Assembly: GCA_030765725.1 (NCBI GenBank)
Contig: JAVCDF010000003.1
Location: 1-64,000, forward strand
Direction: 5' to 3'
Origin: Candidatus Chlorobium antarcticum
GTDB taxonomy: Bacteria; Bacteroidota; Chlorobiia; Chlorobiales; Chlorobiaceae
Length of the DNA stretch: 64,000 bases
Shown: piece after piece, positions 29,180 through 37,875 of the stretch
Layout of the letters: the number at the start of each line of letters is the position of its first letter
Numbering within the stretch: position 1 is the first letter of the stretch
Made by a program: the position numbers and the translations under genes
Notes under the pieces: generated by a model
What the model was told of the DNA's origin: nothing
Databases searched by the model: none
Seen by the model: only the letters and a program-made list of their open reading frames with translations

Positions 29180-30025
29180 TTATGGGATCGCGGTGTGAAA
29201 TGTTGGTGAAAATATTGCCATCAGGGTAATGAGCAGAGTGATGAAGACGAACAGTATGATGAATAGGTAGGCCATGTTTTTGATGTCCCAGCCGATGAGT
29301 GGGCGGATGAAAATACTGATGCCGTAGAAGAGCCATATGACAACCAGCGTGATGACTTTGAGATCCATCAGGTTGATGGCTCCGCCGGATGCGTTAAGTT
29401 CAATTACACCGGCAAAGAGAGTAATGGAGAGGAAAATGAATCCGAATGCTACGGCATGCATGGTGAGGCTTTCAAGCACTTCAAGGTTCGGCAGACGCTG
29501 GAAGAGGAGTTCGAAACGGTTGCGCTGAATCTGGCGGAAGAGGAGCAGATAGAGAAAGCTGTAGAGGCCGGCAATGGCTATGGCGCTGAAGCTGAAAATT
29601 GAGGAGATGAGGTGCACTCCTATGCCGATGCCGCTGAATGCTACGCCTGTTCCTGTGGCCTGAGCCGTCAGTATGGAGGAAAGTAGCTGTGCGCCGGATG
29701 CAAAGGCAAGAACGAAAAATCCTGTTTTGTCGTTCTTGGTTGTGAATTCAATGAAGAAATAAGTGGTGGTAAGGGTGAGGGCCACCATGGTCATGATGTT
29801 GAATGTGGAGTACCCTATCCGGAAGCCATCAATGGAGGTGAGAAGACCGAGATACACCAGGTGCGTCAGAAGCGTCATGACCAGCGCGGGCTGCTTGTAT
29901 TTCTTGGCGGACTGGATGTCGCGGAAGAAATGTGCTCCGTAAAGGCCGGTGGTGACCAGATACAGTACTGAAAGTATCTGCGTCAGCAGGAGCAGTGGAG
30001 AGTTGCTTAAAAGTATATTGTTCAT
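29180..30025 (-). CDS. HemX/CcsA-like integral membrane protein
   Basis: This 281-aa protein has about eight hydrophobic segments and belongs to the cytochrome c assembly (CcsA/CcmC/HemX) superfamily. Possible heme-ligand histidines appear in THLVYLG, GVHLISSI and TMHAVAFG. The tryptophan-rich WWD signature of true CcsA is not seen, which favours a HemX-type role; HemX in Bacillus lowers HemA levels and lies beside hemA. Here too it is directly upstream of hemA (105 bp) in the same direction. Confidence 0.75.
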   Translation of the reverse strand: MNNILLSNSPLLLLTQILSVLYLVTTGLYGAHFFRDIQSAKKYKQPALVMTLLTHLVYLGLLTSIDGFRIGYSTFNIMTMVALTLTTTYFFIEFTTKNDKTGFFVLAFASGAQLLSSILTAQATGTGVAFSGIGIGVHLISSIFSFSAIAIAGLYSFLYLLLFRQIQRNRFELLFQRLPNLEVLESLTMHAVAFGFIFLSITLFAGVIELNASGGAINLMDLKVITLVVIWLFYGISIFIRPLIGWDIKNMAYLFIILFVFITLLITLMAIFSPTFHTAIP

Positions 30026-30226
30026 CCTCTGTATATATGGGGATACTTCATGGGTATCCGCTTAGGGTTTAATGTGCTGCAAGGGGTCTGATGCGACAAC
30101 TCTATGGACCTCTATTGAAACGGAACTGCAAAGATTGTTGGGCACGGGATAACCAAAGAAAAATATGTATATTCCGCCCGTCATTAAATATAAACTATAC
30201 TCCCTTACAAGTTACAAGGAAAAAAG

Positions 30227-32053
30227 ATGAGCCGGAACAAGAATATCAGAAATATAGCAATCATAGCCCATGTTGATCATGGCAAGACGACGCTTGTCGA
30301 TTCCATTTTCCAGAAAACTGGTGCCTTCAGGGACAACCAGCAGGTGAATGTTCGGGTGCTTGATTCAAACCCCCAGGAGCGGGAGCGGGGCATTACCATT
30401 TTTTCGAAGAATGCTGCGGCTGTATACAAGGATCATAAAATCAATATTGTTGATACCCCGGGCCATGCCGATTTTGGTGGTGAGGTTGAGCGGATTCTGA
30501 AAATGGTTGATGGCGTGCTGCTGCTGGTTGATGCTTTTGAAGGCCCGATGCCGCAGACCAAGTTTGTGCTGCGTAAAGCGCTGGAGCTGAAACTCAAGCC
30601 GATTGTTGTTATCAATAAGATTGACCGTCCCCAGTCTGACCCTGTGAAGGTGCACGACCAGGTTCTTGACCTTTTCATTGCTTTGGGCGCTGAAGAAGAA
30701 CAGCTTGACTTTCCCTATCTCTTTACCTCTGCCAAAAACGGCGTGGCCAAGTACAGCATGGACGATCCCGATGGCGACATGGACCTCCTGCTCGACATTA
30801 TCATTAAGGAGATTCCTGCTCCTGTTGGTGATGACGATGCACCGTTCCAGATGCTGATAACCAGCCTTGATTATAGCGAGTATATCGGTAAAATTGCTAT
30901 TGGCAGAATTCATCGCGGAAAGGTGAGCCCCGGCAACCAGCTTGCAGTTGTGAGCCATGAAGGGGTCGTCGGTCGCGGTACGGTGACCAAGCTTTTCCAG
31001 TTCGACAAATTGCAGCGCATTGAAGCTAAGGAGGCCACTTCCGGCGATATTGTTGCTATTGCCGGCATTGCCGACGCTAATGTGGGCGAAACCCTCACTG
31101 CTATTGGTTCTCCCGAAGTGCTTGAATCGTTTGAAATCAGCAAGCCTACGCTTTCCATGCTCTTTTCGGTGAACGACTCTCCTTTTGCCGGACTGGAGGG
31201 CAAGGAGGTGACCAGCCGCAAGATTCGCGAGCGCCTGATGAAAGAGATAATGACCAATGTGGCCCTGAATGTTGAGGAGACCGACAGCGCCGACACCTTC
31301 CGGGTTTCGGGCCGTGGAGAGCTCCATCTTTCCGTGCTGATTGAAACTATGCGCCGTGAAGGGTATGAACTTGCCATTTCCAGGCCTCAGGTGATTATGC
31401 AGAAGGATGAGTCGGGTGCAATGCTTGAGCCTGTTGAGCATGTGACCATTGATATTCCTGAAGAGTATACCGGCGTCATTATTGAAAAGATGGGACGCAG
31501 GAAGGCTGAAATGAAGCATATGGGAACGCTCCGAGGCGGTATGGTTCGCCTAGAGTTTGAAATTCCGACCCGTGGCCTTATTGGTTACAACCTTGAGTTC
31601 ACCACCGACACGAAGGGTGAGGGAATTATGGCACATGTGTTCCACGAGTACCAGCCCTTCAAGGGTAAGCTGCCTTCCCGTGAAACCGGAGCCCTTGTGG
31701 TTGCCGAAAACGGACTTTGTGTTGCTTATGCCCTCAGCAGCCTTGAGGACCGCGGTACATTTTTCATTTCTCCCGGCACGAAGGTGTATGCCGGTATGGT
31801 TGTGGGCGAGTCTACCCGCGGGCTTGACATTACCCTCAATGTGTGCAAAACCAAAAAGCTCTCCAATATGCGCTCTTCGGGTACGGATGAGTCGCTTCGC
31901 CTGACTCCGCCGAGAATTCTCTCGCTGGAACAGGCTCTTGAGTTCATTAATGATGATGAGCTGCTTGAAGTGACGCCCGAGAGCATCAGGCTTCGCAAGA
32001 AGATTCTTGATGTTAACCAGCGGGCCAGGGCGACTAAGAAAGCCAACGCTTGA
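30227..32053 (+). CDS. typA: Ribosome-associated GTPase TypA/BipA
   Basis: This 608-aa translational GTPase has the G-domain motifs [24 protein letters not shown] and NKIDRPQSD in the first 140 residues. EF-G-like domains III and V and the BipA-specific C-terminal domain (about 500-608, ending [14 protein letters not shown]) follow. It acts on 50S assembly and stress adaptation. A ribosome site AAGGA lies 8 nt ahead of the ATG and a TATACT -10 element at 30196-30201. A terminator follows at 32100-32132. Confidence 0.97.
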   Translation: MSRNKNIRNIAIIAHVDHGKTTLVDSIFQKTGAFRDNQQVNVRVLDSNPQERERGITIFSKNAAAVYKDHKINIVDTPGHADFGGEVERILKMVDGVLLLVDAFEGPMPQTKFVLRKALELKLKPIVVINKIDRPQSDPVKVHDQVLDLFIALGAEEEQLDFPYLFTSAKNGVAKYSMDDPDGDMDLLLDIIIKEIPAPVGDDDAPFQMLITSLDYSEYIGKIAIGRIHRGKVSPGNQLAVVSHEGVVGRGTVTKLFQFDKLQRIEAKEATSGDIVAIAGIADANVGETLTAIGSPEVLESFEISKPTLSMLFSVNDSPFAGLEGKEVTSRKIRERLMKEIMTNVALNVEETDSADTFRVSGRGELHLSVLIETMRREGYELAISRPQVIMQKDESGAMLEPVEHVTIDIPEEYTGVIIEKMGRRKAEMKHMGTLRGGMVRLEFEIPTRGLIGYNLEFTTDTKGEGIMAHVFHEYQPFKGKLPSRETGALVVAENGLCVAYALSSLEDRGTFFISPGTKVYAGMVVGESTRGLDITLNVCKTKKLSNMRSSGTDESLRLTPPRILSLEQALEFINDDELLEVTPESIRLRKKILDVNQRARATKKANA

Positions 32054-32099
32054 AGAGAGTTCCCTTTCCTGAATGCAGGGTGGTGCAGAAAAAGAAGAG

Positions 32100-32132
32100 C
32101 CCCCTCATATCTTATAGATGTGAGGGGGTTTT
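32100..32132 (+). terminator. Rho-independent terminator after typA
   Basis: A stem of about 11 bp, CCCCCTCATAT against ATGTGAGGGGG (one G-T wobble), with a 7-nt loop and a following TTTTC. It lies between convergent typA (+) and bchX (-) and could serve both. Confidence 0.8.
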
Positions 32133-32165
32133 CTGGTTATATGCCGAAGAATTTCTGAGAGATGC

Positions 32166-33269
32166 TTAGAGCTGGAAGAAGAGGGCTCGGAGTGCTTTCT
32201 GTGCTTCTTTGAGTCTCAGGGCGGCTTCGGGCTCTGTGCTGTGGAGCTGGGCGGCGATTTCAGCGGTGCTTTTCCCCTCCTTTTCATGCAGGAGGTAGAC
32301 TTTACGAAGGCTCGGCTCAAGCTGGCTGATGCATTCCAAAATTTTGTTGTCTTCCTGCTCGCCGGCCCGGGATGCATTTCCTTCAGGTGCGGAACCGGCG
32401 GCGCTGAAGAGTTCCTCTTTTGTTGCGGGACGGGGGAGGCTGTCACTAACTTCTCCAAAGAGCTGGATGAAGTCCCGGAACTCAAGCCCTGCGGAGTGGG
32501 AGGGTGTTATTGTGTTTTCGAGAATGGCTGTGGCGAGCTGTTCGAAATGTTGCTTTATTTCGGGGATGCGTATGGCAAAGTCGAAGCGGTCGTCATGGTT
32601 GCGGGCCTCCGTGTTATAGGGGACCTTCATGAGAACATTGATGCCGGCGGCTTTGGCATATTTTTCAGCTACACCGCTACCGTCGTCGCGGTTGATGATG
32701 AGCCCCAAGAGGCGGGAGGTTCCTCCAACCGTTCTGAAGTAGTTGTTAGCGCGGCAGATGTTGTTGGCTGTGAAGATGGACTGGCGGTCGTTGCTGGTGA
32801 CGAGGATGACCTCTTCGCTGAGCGAACGGGCAAGTGGTGTTGCAAAGCCGCCGCAGACCACATCGCCGAGGAAGTCCATGAGGATGATGTCAAGGTCCCA
32901 TTTGAAGAGACCAAGCTTTTCAAGGGTATCAAACCCTGAAATGATTCCCCGTCCGCCGCATCCCCGTCCTACCTGCGGGCCTCCGAGTTCCACGCCGTAA
33001 ATTGGCTGGGGGAAGTTGGGGATGTCGCGCCTGAAGACAATGTCTTCAATTGCGACCTCTTCGTTTCGAGCGTTTTTCTCGGCAAAAACATCGGTCAGGG
33101 TCGGCAACGACATGCCACCGAAGAGTGAGGTGGTTGAGTCGTGTTTGGGGTCGCAGCCGAGTTGCAGCACCCGTTTCTGCATAAGGGAAAATGTGGCGCT
33201 GAGGTTGGTGGTGGTAAAGCTCTTGCCGATTCCTCCCTTGCCGTAAATTGCTATGGTTCTTGCACTCAT
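32166..33269 (-). CDS. bchX: Chlorophyllide a reductase iron protein BchX, with unusual C-terminal domain
   Basis: This 367-aa nitrogenase-like Fe protein delivers electrons to BchYZ for ring-B reduction of chlorophyllide a. It has the P-loop GKGGIGKS (10-17) and the [4Fe-4S] ligands C103 (VGRGCGGRG) and C138 (DVVCGGFA). The reductase core ends near residue 255. A linker of about 50 residues follows, and then residues 308-367 read like region 4 of an ECF sigma factor: L.PSLRKVYLLHEKEGKST, AEIAAQLHS and EAQKALRALF. The gene follows bchC by 12 bp in a bchF-bchC-bchX operon. The function of the tail is unknown. Confidence 0.96.
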   Translation of the reverse strand: MSARTIAIYGKGGIGKSFTTTNLSATFSLMQKRVLQLGCDPKHDSTTSLFGGMSLPTLTDVFAEKNARNEEVAIEDIVFRRDIPNFPQPIYGVELGGPQVGRGCGGRGIISGFDTLEKLGLFKWDLDIILMDFLGDVVCGGFATPLARSLSEEVILVTSNDRQSIFTANNICRANNYFRTVGGTSRLLGLIINRDDGSGVAEKYAKAAGINVLMKVPYNTEARNHDDRFDFAIRIPEIKQHFEQLATAILENTITPSHSAGLEFRDFIQLFGEVSDSLPRPATKEELFSAAGSAPEGNASRAGEQEDNKILECISQLEPSLRKVYLLHEKEGKSTAEIAAQLHSTEPEAALRLKEAQKALRALFFQL

Positions 33270-33281
33270 CGGGGGTTGTTT

Positions 33282-34286
33282 TCAGTGTTCACCGGTGAGG
33301 TAACAGGCTCCGCCCGATTCTTCGCCGTCGGTTTTCCAGTTGAGAATCATTTTCAGGCAGTCAGGGTCGCTGAAGGCCTTCATGTAGGTTTCGGTGATGT
33401 TGTCGTCAACCGGGCTCTGGTGTGTGAATATTTTTTCAGCGTTGAGCCGCTGCTGGGCAATGAGGGTACGAACACGATCAAGATCGCCTTTTGCCCACTG
33501 TTTGGCGGCAATGAAGGAGAGTTCTTTTTGGAAGGCCTGCGAGTAGTCTATGTTCATGCGCTGGTAGTAGCCTCCGAAAATAACCGTGCCGTGGAATTTC
33601 AGGAAGCGAAGGCCGGTGTCGATGGCTGCCATGATGCCGGTGCTGTCAATGAGAACATCGAACTCATGTCCGGCAAGTGCGGCTGACACATCTTCTGTTT
33701 CGGGGTTGATGCGGATGTCGGCTGGTGAGAGTTTCAGGCGGTTCGGGTGGGGTTCGGTGACGGCAACCAGTTTTGCTCCCATGAGTTTGGCAAGTTCCGC
33801 TGCGAGAATGCCTACGGCACCCTGTCCGAGGATAAGCACTTTTTTGTTTTTGACTTCTGCAAGGTTAACAATGTGCAGCGCCGTTGCGCCAAGCGGAAGC
33901 GCTATGCCGCACTGGGGATTTTCAATGCCTTCAAGGATGGTGATGCTCTCAACCGGACATGCTACGAACTGCGATGCTCCGCCAAAGGCGGCATTGACCC
34001 CTTCGTAACCGAACGAGCCGGCAATGTAGGCGAACCTGCCGATCAGGTTCTGGTTGACATGGTTGCCAACCTCTGTGATTTTTCCAACGGTTTCATATCC
34101 TGGAATGAAGGGGAAGATGAACGGGGGGGAGGGAATCAGGCCGTTGTATGCCATTTTTTCTGTGCCGGTACTGATGGACGACCAGTAGGTTTCCACCAGA
34201 ACATCTGTTGAACCGAGGGGCTTGAGCTGTACTTCCGATACCTCAATCTGGCGGATGCCGGTGAAGACGATTGCTTTTGTTTTCAT
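33282..34286 (-). CDS. bchC: 3-(hydroxyethyl) bacteriochlorophyllide dehydrogenase BchC
   Basis: This 334-aa protein belongs to the zinc-alcohol-dehydrogenase/MDR superfamily and oxidises the 3-hydroxyethyl group in bacteriochlorophyll a synthesis. It has the N-terminal GroES-like part (QLKPLGSTDVLVETYWSS, GYETVGKITEVG) and the Rossmann motif KKVLILGQGAVGILAAELA. The clustered structural-zinc cysteines of many alcohol dehydrogenases are absent, as usual for BchC. It overlaps bchF by 4 bp and sits directly upstream of bchX, which acts just before it. Confidence 0.94.
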   Translation of the reverse strand: MKTKAIVFTGIRQIEVSEVQLKPLGSTDVLVETYWSSISTGTEKMAYNGLIPSPPFIFPFIPGYETVGKITEVGNHVNQNLIGRFAYIAGSFGYEGVNAAFGGASQFVACPVESITILEGIENPQCGIALPLGATALHIVNLAEVKNKKVLILGQGAVGILAAELAKLMGAKLVAVTEPHPNRLKLSPADIRINPETEDVSAALAGHEFDVLIDSTGIMAAIDTGLRFLKFHGTVIFGGYYQRMNIDYSQAFQKELSFIAAKQWAKGDLDRVRTLIAQQRLNAEKIFTHQSPVDDNITETYMKAFSDPDCLKMILNWKTDGEESGGACYLTGEH

Positions 34287-34756
34287 GCTGCTTCTCCTGC
34301 TTTCAGCTTTCGCTCATTGCGTTTTTCAAGGAGAAGCCGGATGACGAACTGGGCAGCATTGATGAGATAGCTCAGGTATGCACCAAGAGCAGTCCAGATA
34401 AGGGTGGTTTCGTCCAATCCCATGAAGAAGAGAACGAAGTAGGCGATGTGTACCACCATGGCAATGGAGCTACCGAAATCTTCCCAGAAGAATTCGGGGG
34501 CAAAGGCGAATTTACCGAAGACCTCACGCTCAAAAAAACCTCCGGTGACGAATATCAGAACGAGCATGAAGGTTTTAAGGGCAACAAAAAAGGTGACCCA
34601 TGCGAAGCTTTCTATCCCGATGCCGTATTGATAGAGATAGGTGACGGTGAGTCCGGCCAGAAACATGACAAACTGTATGGGGGCCAGAATGGCCTGGACG
34701 GTTGTCCATACCGATGCGTTTCTGCGGGCAAGCTGGTCGGGTGTGTAACGGGGCAT
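34283..34756 (-). CDS. bchF: 3-vinyl (bacterio)chlorophyllide hydratase BchF
   Basis: This 157-aa membrane protein has four hydrophobic segments and the BchF opening RYTPDQLARRNASVWTTVQ (about residues 3-21), then FAPEFFWEDFGSSIAMVVH (about 87-105). It adds water to the C-3 vinyl group, a step used for bacteriochlorophyll a and for the chlorosome pigments. It is the first gene of bchF-bchC-bchX; a 75-bp gap separates it from the preceding lipoprotein gene. Confidence 0.93.
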   Translation of the reverse strand: MPRYTPDQLARRNASVWTTVQAILAPIQFVMFLAGLTVTYLYQYGIGIESFAWVTFFVALKTFMLVLIFVTGGFFEREVFGKFAFAPEFFWEDFGSSIAMVVHIAYFVLFFMGLDETTLIWTALGAYLSYLINAAQFVIRLLLEKRNERKLKAGEAA

Positions 34757-34831
34757 GATTGTGTCGGTTTCTTGTATACAGATTTAAATTCAGCTGAATA
34801 TAGCCAATCAGCGAAAATTTACCTTGCGCCT

Positions 34832-36523
34832 TCAGGGTTCCGGGGCGAGGGTCCAGTCGTAGGCGTTGTAAAGGGTTGAGAGAAGGTTCACATTGGTGTT
34901 TTCCACCCTGCGGCTGAACCCTTCAAGTTCGTCGTAATAGTAGAGGAAGGTTCTTGGCTGCATGTCGTGCAGAATTTTCTGGTAGCTCTGCCAGAGCCCG
35001 AATGCTTCCCGTTCGGTGAGGGGTCCGCTGAGCCGGTTTATGACGGTATCGAGCTCGGCGTTCTGGAATGCGGAGGAGTTGAATGTGCGGTTCTGGAAAT
35101 CAGATCCCCAGATGATGAGCTGGAAGGGAAGGGTTTCGGCTGCGAGGCCCGAAAGTGCGGCTTCATAGCGGAACTCGTTTTGGTTCTTGAGGAATACGAG
35201 GTTCTCTTCAAACCGGAGGTGGCAGTCAATGCCTATCTGGCGGAGGTTCTGCTGGATGATGGTTGCTGCATAGTTTCGCCGTGGGTTGCCTACAGGGGCG
35301 GCAAGTTCAAAGGAGAACCGCTCTCCGTTTTTCTGCAGGAAGCCGTCGGGCCCGGGCGTCCAGCCTGCACGCGCGAGCATGGCGGTGGCTTTTTTAGGGT
35401 TATAGCTGTAGGGGTCGAGGGTGGTGTTGGCTATGGCCCGGTAGGCTGGGGAGAGTGATGTGTTGACAATTGTGGCGTGCTGTGGACCCATGAAGCCGTC
35501 TATGATGGACTGACGGTCGACGGCAAGGGTCAAGGCGCGACGGACTGCGGGGTCGCCGAAGAGGTGGTTGGGTACCACTTTTTTCTCATCCCGCCACTTC
35601 TCCCCATCAATGTTTAGCCAGACGATGCTGTCGAAGTAGCGGTCTTTGACCGGTCTTATTTGGATATCGGGCGAGTTCAGTGCGAGTTCGCGGGTGTCGA
35701 TAGGGTTGATGCCGCCAGCTGAAATGAGGGCGTCAATCTGGCCGGACTTGAGCATGGCAAGACGAGTGGTATACTCGGGTACGATGACGAAAATCAGTGA
35801 TCGGGTTTTGGCGGGGTGGGGCAGGGTTGAGGTGGGGCTGGCCTCAAGCACCAGCTTTTCCTGCCGGGCCCATTTCGACACCTTAAAGGGGCCGGCGCCG
35901 ATGGGGGGGATTTCAGTGGCGCGGGAGCGGATTTCTTCGGGCTTGAACTGCTCCATCACATGCTTTGCAACTGGCATGAGGTCATTGAAGTGGTCGAGCA
36001 CGATTGAGGGTGAGAGGGATCGGTTGAAATGTAGCACTAGGGTCAGGCTGTCGGGGGTTTCTACTGCGCGTTCAATGTCGGGGGTTCCGTCCGCTTTCAG
36101 CAAGAGATCGTTCAGGTAGTCCTGGCGGGAACTGGCTATTGCTGGAGTGGTGTAGAGGGTGTAGGAGTATTTGAAGTCATGGGAGCTGAGCGGTTGGCCG
36201 TCTTCCCATTGGACCCCTTTTTTGAGATGGAAGGTTACATTTCTTCCGTCCGGGGAGAATTTCCATGAGGTGGCGGCAGAGGGGATGAAGGTAATGTTAC
36301 CGCTTTTTTCGTTGTAGGTTGGCTTGACCAGCGAGGGGTAGATGAGGGTGCAGACCTCACGAGAGAGCGAGAGCTGGATGAGGAGGGGGTTGAGGTAGTC
36401 AAAGTCAGCCGATGCTGCCGTAATGATGGTGTTGCTACGGAACTCGGTGGTGTTCTGCTGGCAGGCGGAGAGGCCTGTGACCACGGTAAGGATAATGGCC
36501 GTGAGAATGTATTTGCGCTTCAT
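34832..36523 (-). CDS. Family 5 (oligopeptide-type) extracellular solute-binding lipoprotein
   Basis: This 563-aa protein has a lipoprotein signal peptide (MKRKYILT...TGLSACQQ, lipobox LSAC with C21) and the SBP_bac_5 fold: DFDYLNPLLIQLS, WKFSPDGRNVTFHLKKGVQW (key residues FHLKKGVQWEDG), DPAVRRALTLAVDRQSI and NPKKATAMLARAGWTP. Such proteins deliver peptides or nickel/heme to Opp/Dpp ABC permeases. No permease or ATPase gene is beside it, so it is an orphan in this window. It overlaps the deacetylase gene by 4 bp and probably shares its transcript. Confidence 0.9.
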   Translation of the reverse strand: MKRKYILTAIILTVVTGLSACQQNTTEFRSNTIITAASADFDYLNPLLIQLSLSREVCTLIYPSLVKPTYNEKSGNITFIPSAATSWKFSPDGRNVTFHLKKGVQWEDGQPLSSHDFKYSYTLYTTPAIASSRQDYLNDLLLKADGTPDIERAVETPDSLTLVLHFNRSLSPSIVLDHFNDLMPVAKHVMEQFKPEEIRSRATEIPPIGAGPFKVSKWARQEKLVLEASPTSTLPHPAKTRSLIFVIVPEYTTRLAMLKSGQIDALISAGGINPIDTRELALNSPDIQIRPVKDRYFDSIVWLNIDGEKWRDEKKVVPNHLFGDPAVRRALTLAVDRQSIIDGFMGPQHATIVNTSLSPAYRAIANTTLDPYSYNPKKATAMLARAGWTPGPDGFLQKNGERFSFELAAPVGNPRRNYAATIIQQNLRQIGIDCHLRFEENLVFLKNQNEFRYEAALSGLAAETLPFQLIIWGSDFQNRTFNSSAFQNAELDTVINRLSGPLTEREAFGLWQSYQKILHDMQPRTFLYYYDELEGFSRRVENTNVNLLSTLYNAYDWTLAPEP

Positions 36524-37272
36524 TGGTGGCGGGGTTCGGGGAAGGTTGCGGTGAATGAGCTGATGGCAGTGGTTGACGGGGTGAGCAGACCTTCGCCGTA
36601 AAGTGTGCCGATCTGTTCGCCAAGACTTCTTGCCCGGGCTTCAAGGCTGCTGAGAAATTCTTTTCGCTTGATGAGGGTTGCTGGCTCTGTGACCTCACCT
36701 TCCTGCCAGAACTGCGAAGTAAATGCCCGAATTCCTTTGCGTGACGCCTCAAAGGTGTTAGAAACATCAACGATAAGATCGGGGGTGAGCTGTCTGTACT
36801 GGATGTAGTAAAAAAGGTGCTGTGGCCGCCATGCTTCCTGGGCTCGGCCTTCATGGAGGGTTTCAATCTGGCGGAGGCCGGCATAGTAGACGGCGTCGGT
36901 GACAAGCCGTGAGGCTTTGGGGTGGTCGGGGTGGCGTTCTTCAGGGGGGTTGGCGAAAACGATAAACGGCCTGAAGCGGCGGATTACCCGTATGAGGGTA
37001 TGCAGGTTCTCTTCGTTGTAGAAGAGCCTGGAGTCGCCGAGGTCGAGGGTTGTGCGGGCACTGTAGCCCATGATTCGGGCGGCCTCAGCAGCTTCATTTT
37101 TTCGGCTTTCCGGTGTGCCGCTGGTGCCCATTTCGCCGCGGGTCAGGTCGCAGACGGCTGCTCTGTGGCCTTCGCCCATTATTTTCAGAAGGGTGGCGCC
37201 GATTGAGAGTTCCACATCGTCGGGGTGGGCTCCAAAGGCAAGCGCATAGACTTTTTCAGGGGTTCTTTCCAC
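36520..37272 (-). CDS. bshB1: PIG-L family deacetylase, probable bacillithiol biosynthesis enzyme BshB1
   Basis: This 250-aa zinc deacetylase has the N-terminal motif FGAHPDDVELSIGATLLK (zinc ligands H, DD) and the second metal motif RHPDHPKASRLV. The extended segments ADLTRGEMGTSGTPE-like (CDLTRGEMGTSGTPESR) and YYIQYRQLTPDLIVDVS match the BshB1 group, which deacetylates GlcNAc-malate in bacillithiol synthesis. Green sulfur bacteria are reported to contain N-methyl-bacillithiol, so the assignment fits. It is divergent from dut, with a 68-bp intergenic region. Confidence 0.88.
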   Translation of the reverse strand: MERTPEKVYALAFGAHPDDVELSIGATLLKIMGEGHRAAVCDLTRGEMGTSGTPESRKNEAAEAARIMGYSARTTLDLGDSRLFYNEENLHTLIRVIRRFRPFIVFANPPEERHPDHPKASRLVTDAVYYAGLRQIETLHEGRAQEAWRPQHLFYYIQYRQLTPDLIVDVSNTFEASRKGIRAFTSQFWQEGEVTEPATLIKRKEFLSSLEARARSLGEQIGTLYGEGLLTPSTTAISSFTATFPEPRHQ

Positions 37273-37340
37273 TTCGGTGCTATATTCTTCTGTTCTTTTC
37301 GTCGTAGGTATTTTCTTGTGTACACTTCAATGTTTCTGCA

Positions 37341-37787
37341 ATGCTGAAAGTAAAGATTGTCCGACTTAACAAGCAAGCATTTCTTCCCCTTTATGCCACC
37401 GCGCATGCTGCAGGGATGGATGTGTCGGCCTGCCTTGAGAGGCCGGTAGTGGTTGAGCCATTTTCCACAGAGTTGATTTCCACTGGGTTTGCCATTGAAC
37501 TTCCCATCGGTTATGAGGCGCAGCTTCGCCCGCGCAGCGGTCTTGCCCTCAGAAGCATGATTTCACTGCCGAACTCACCGGCAACCATTGACGCCGATTA
37601 CCGCGGTGAGGTGAAGGTGATTCTTGTCAACTATGGCCGCGAATCCTTTACTGTAAACCATGGCGATCGCATTGCCCAAATGGTGGTTGCGAGGGTTGAA
37701 GAGGTTTCGTTTGAGGAGGTATCGGAGCTTGGTGAGACGGTGCGGGGTGATGGGGGATTCGGCCACACCGGTACCGTTCGTTCCTGA
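37341..37787 (+). CDS. dut: Deoxyuridine 5'-triphosphate nucleotidohydrolase (dUTPase)
   Basis: This 148-aa trimeric dUTPase has all five motifs: [44 protein letters not shown] and the C-terminal [10 protein letters not shown] arm. It hydrolyses dUTP to dUMP and so keeps uracil out of DNA. It stands alone, with a terminator behind it. Confidence 0.97.
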   Translation: MLKVKIVRLNKQAFLPLYATAHAAGMDVSACLERPVVVEPFSTELISTGFAIELPIGYEAQLRPRSGLALRSMISLPNSPATIDADYRGEVKVILVNYGRESFTVNHGDRIAQMVVARVEEVSFEEVSELGETVRGDGGFGHTGTVRS

Positions 37788-37810
37788 ACGGGGCATGTCA
37801 GTTTCGAAAT

Positions 37811-37842
37811 AAAAATCCCCGGCTTTTAGAACGGGGATTTTT
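37811..37842. terminator. Bidirectional terminator between dut and the chlorosome-protein gene
   Basis: AAAAATCCCC and GGGGATTTTT form a 10-bp stem (with a short CGGCT/GAAC loop region), flanked by A-run and T-run on the two sides. It can end dut (+, stop at 37787) and the minus-strand gene ending at 37876. Confidence 0.8.
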
Positions 37843-37875
37843 ATGTTACTGCTGTTCCTCTGAAGCCGAGATTCT

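Noticed and set aside
30365-31519. 384-codon open frame antisense to typA
   Set aside because: It lies wholly inside a strongly conserved GTPase gene; composition (His, Asn, Leu rich) is that of a mirror frame, and no family is recognisable.
32241-32939. 232-codon open frame antisense to bchX
   Set aside because: A shadow of a conserved gene. It is also not a reason to doubt the BchX tail, since the tail is in frame and reads as a normal helical domain.
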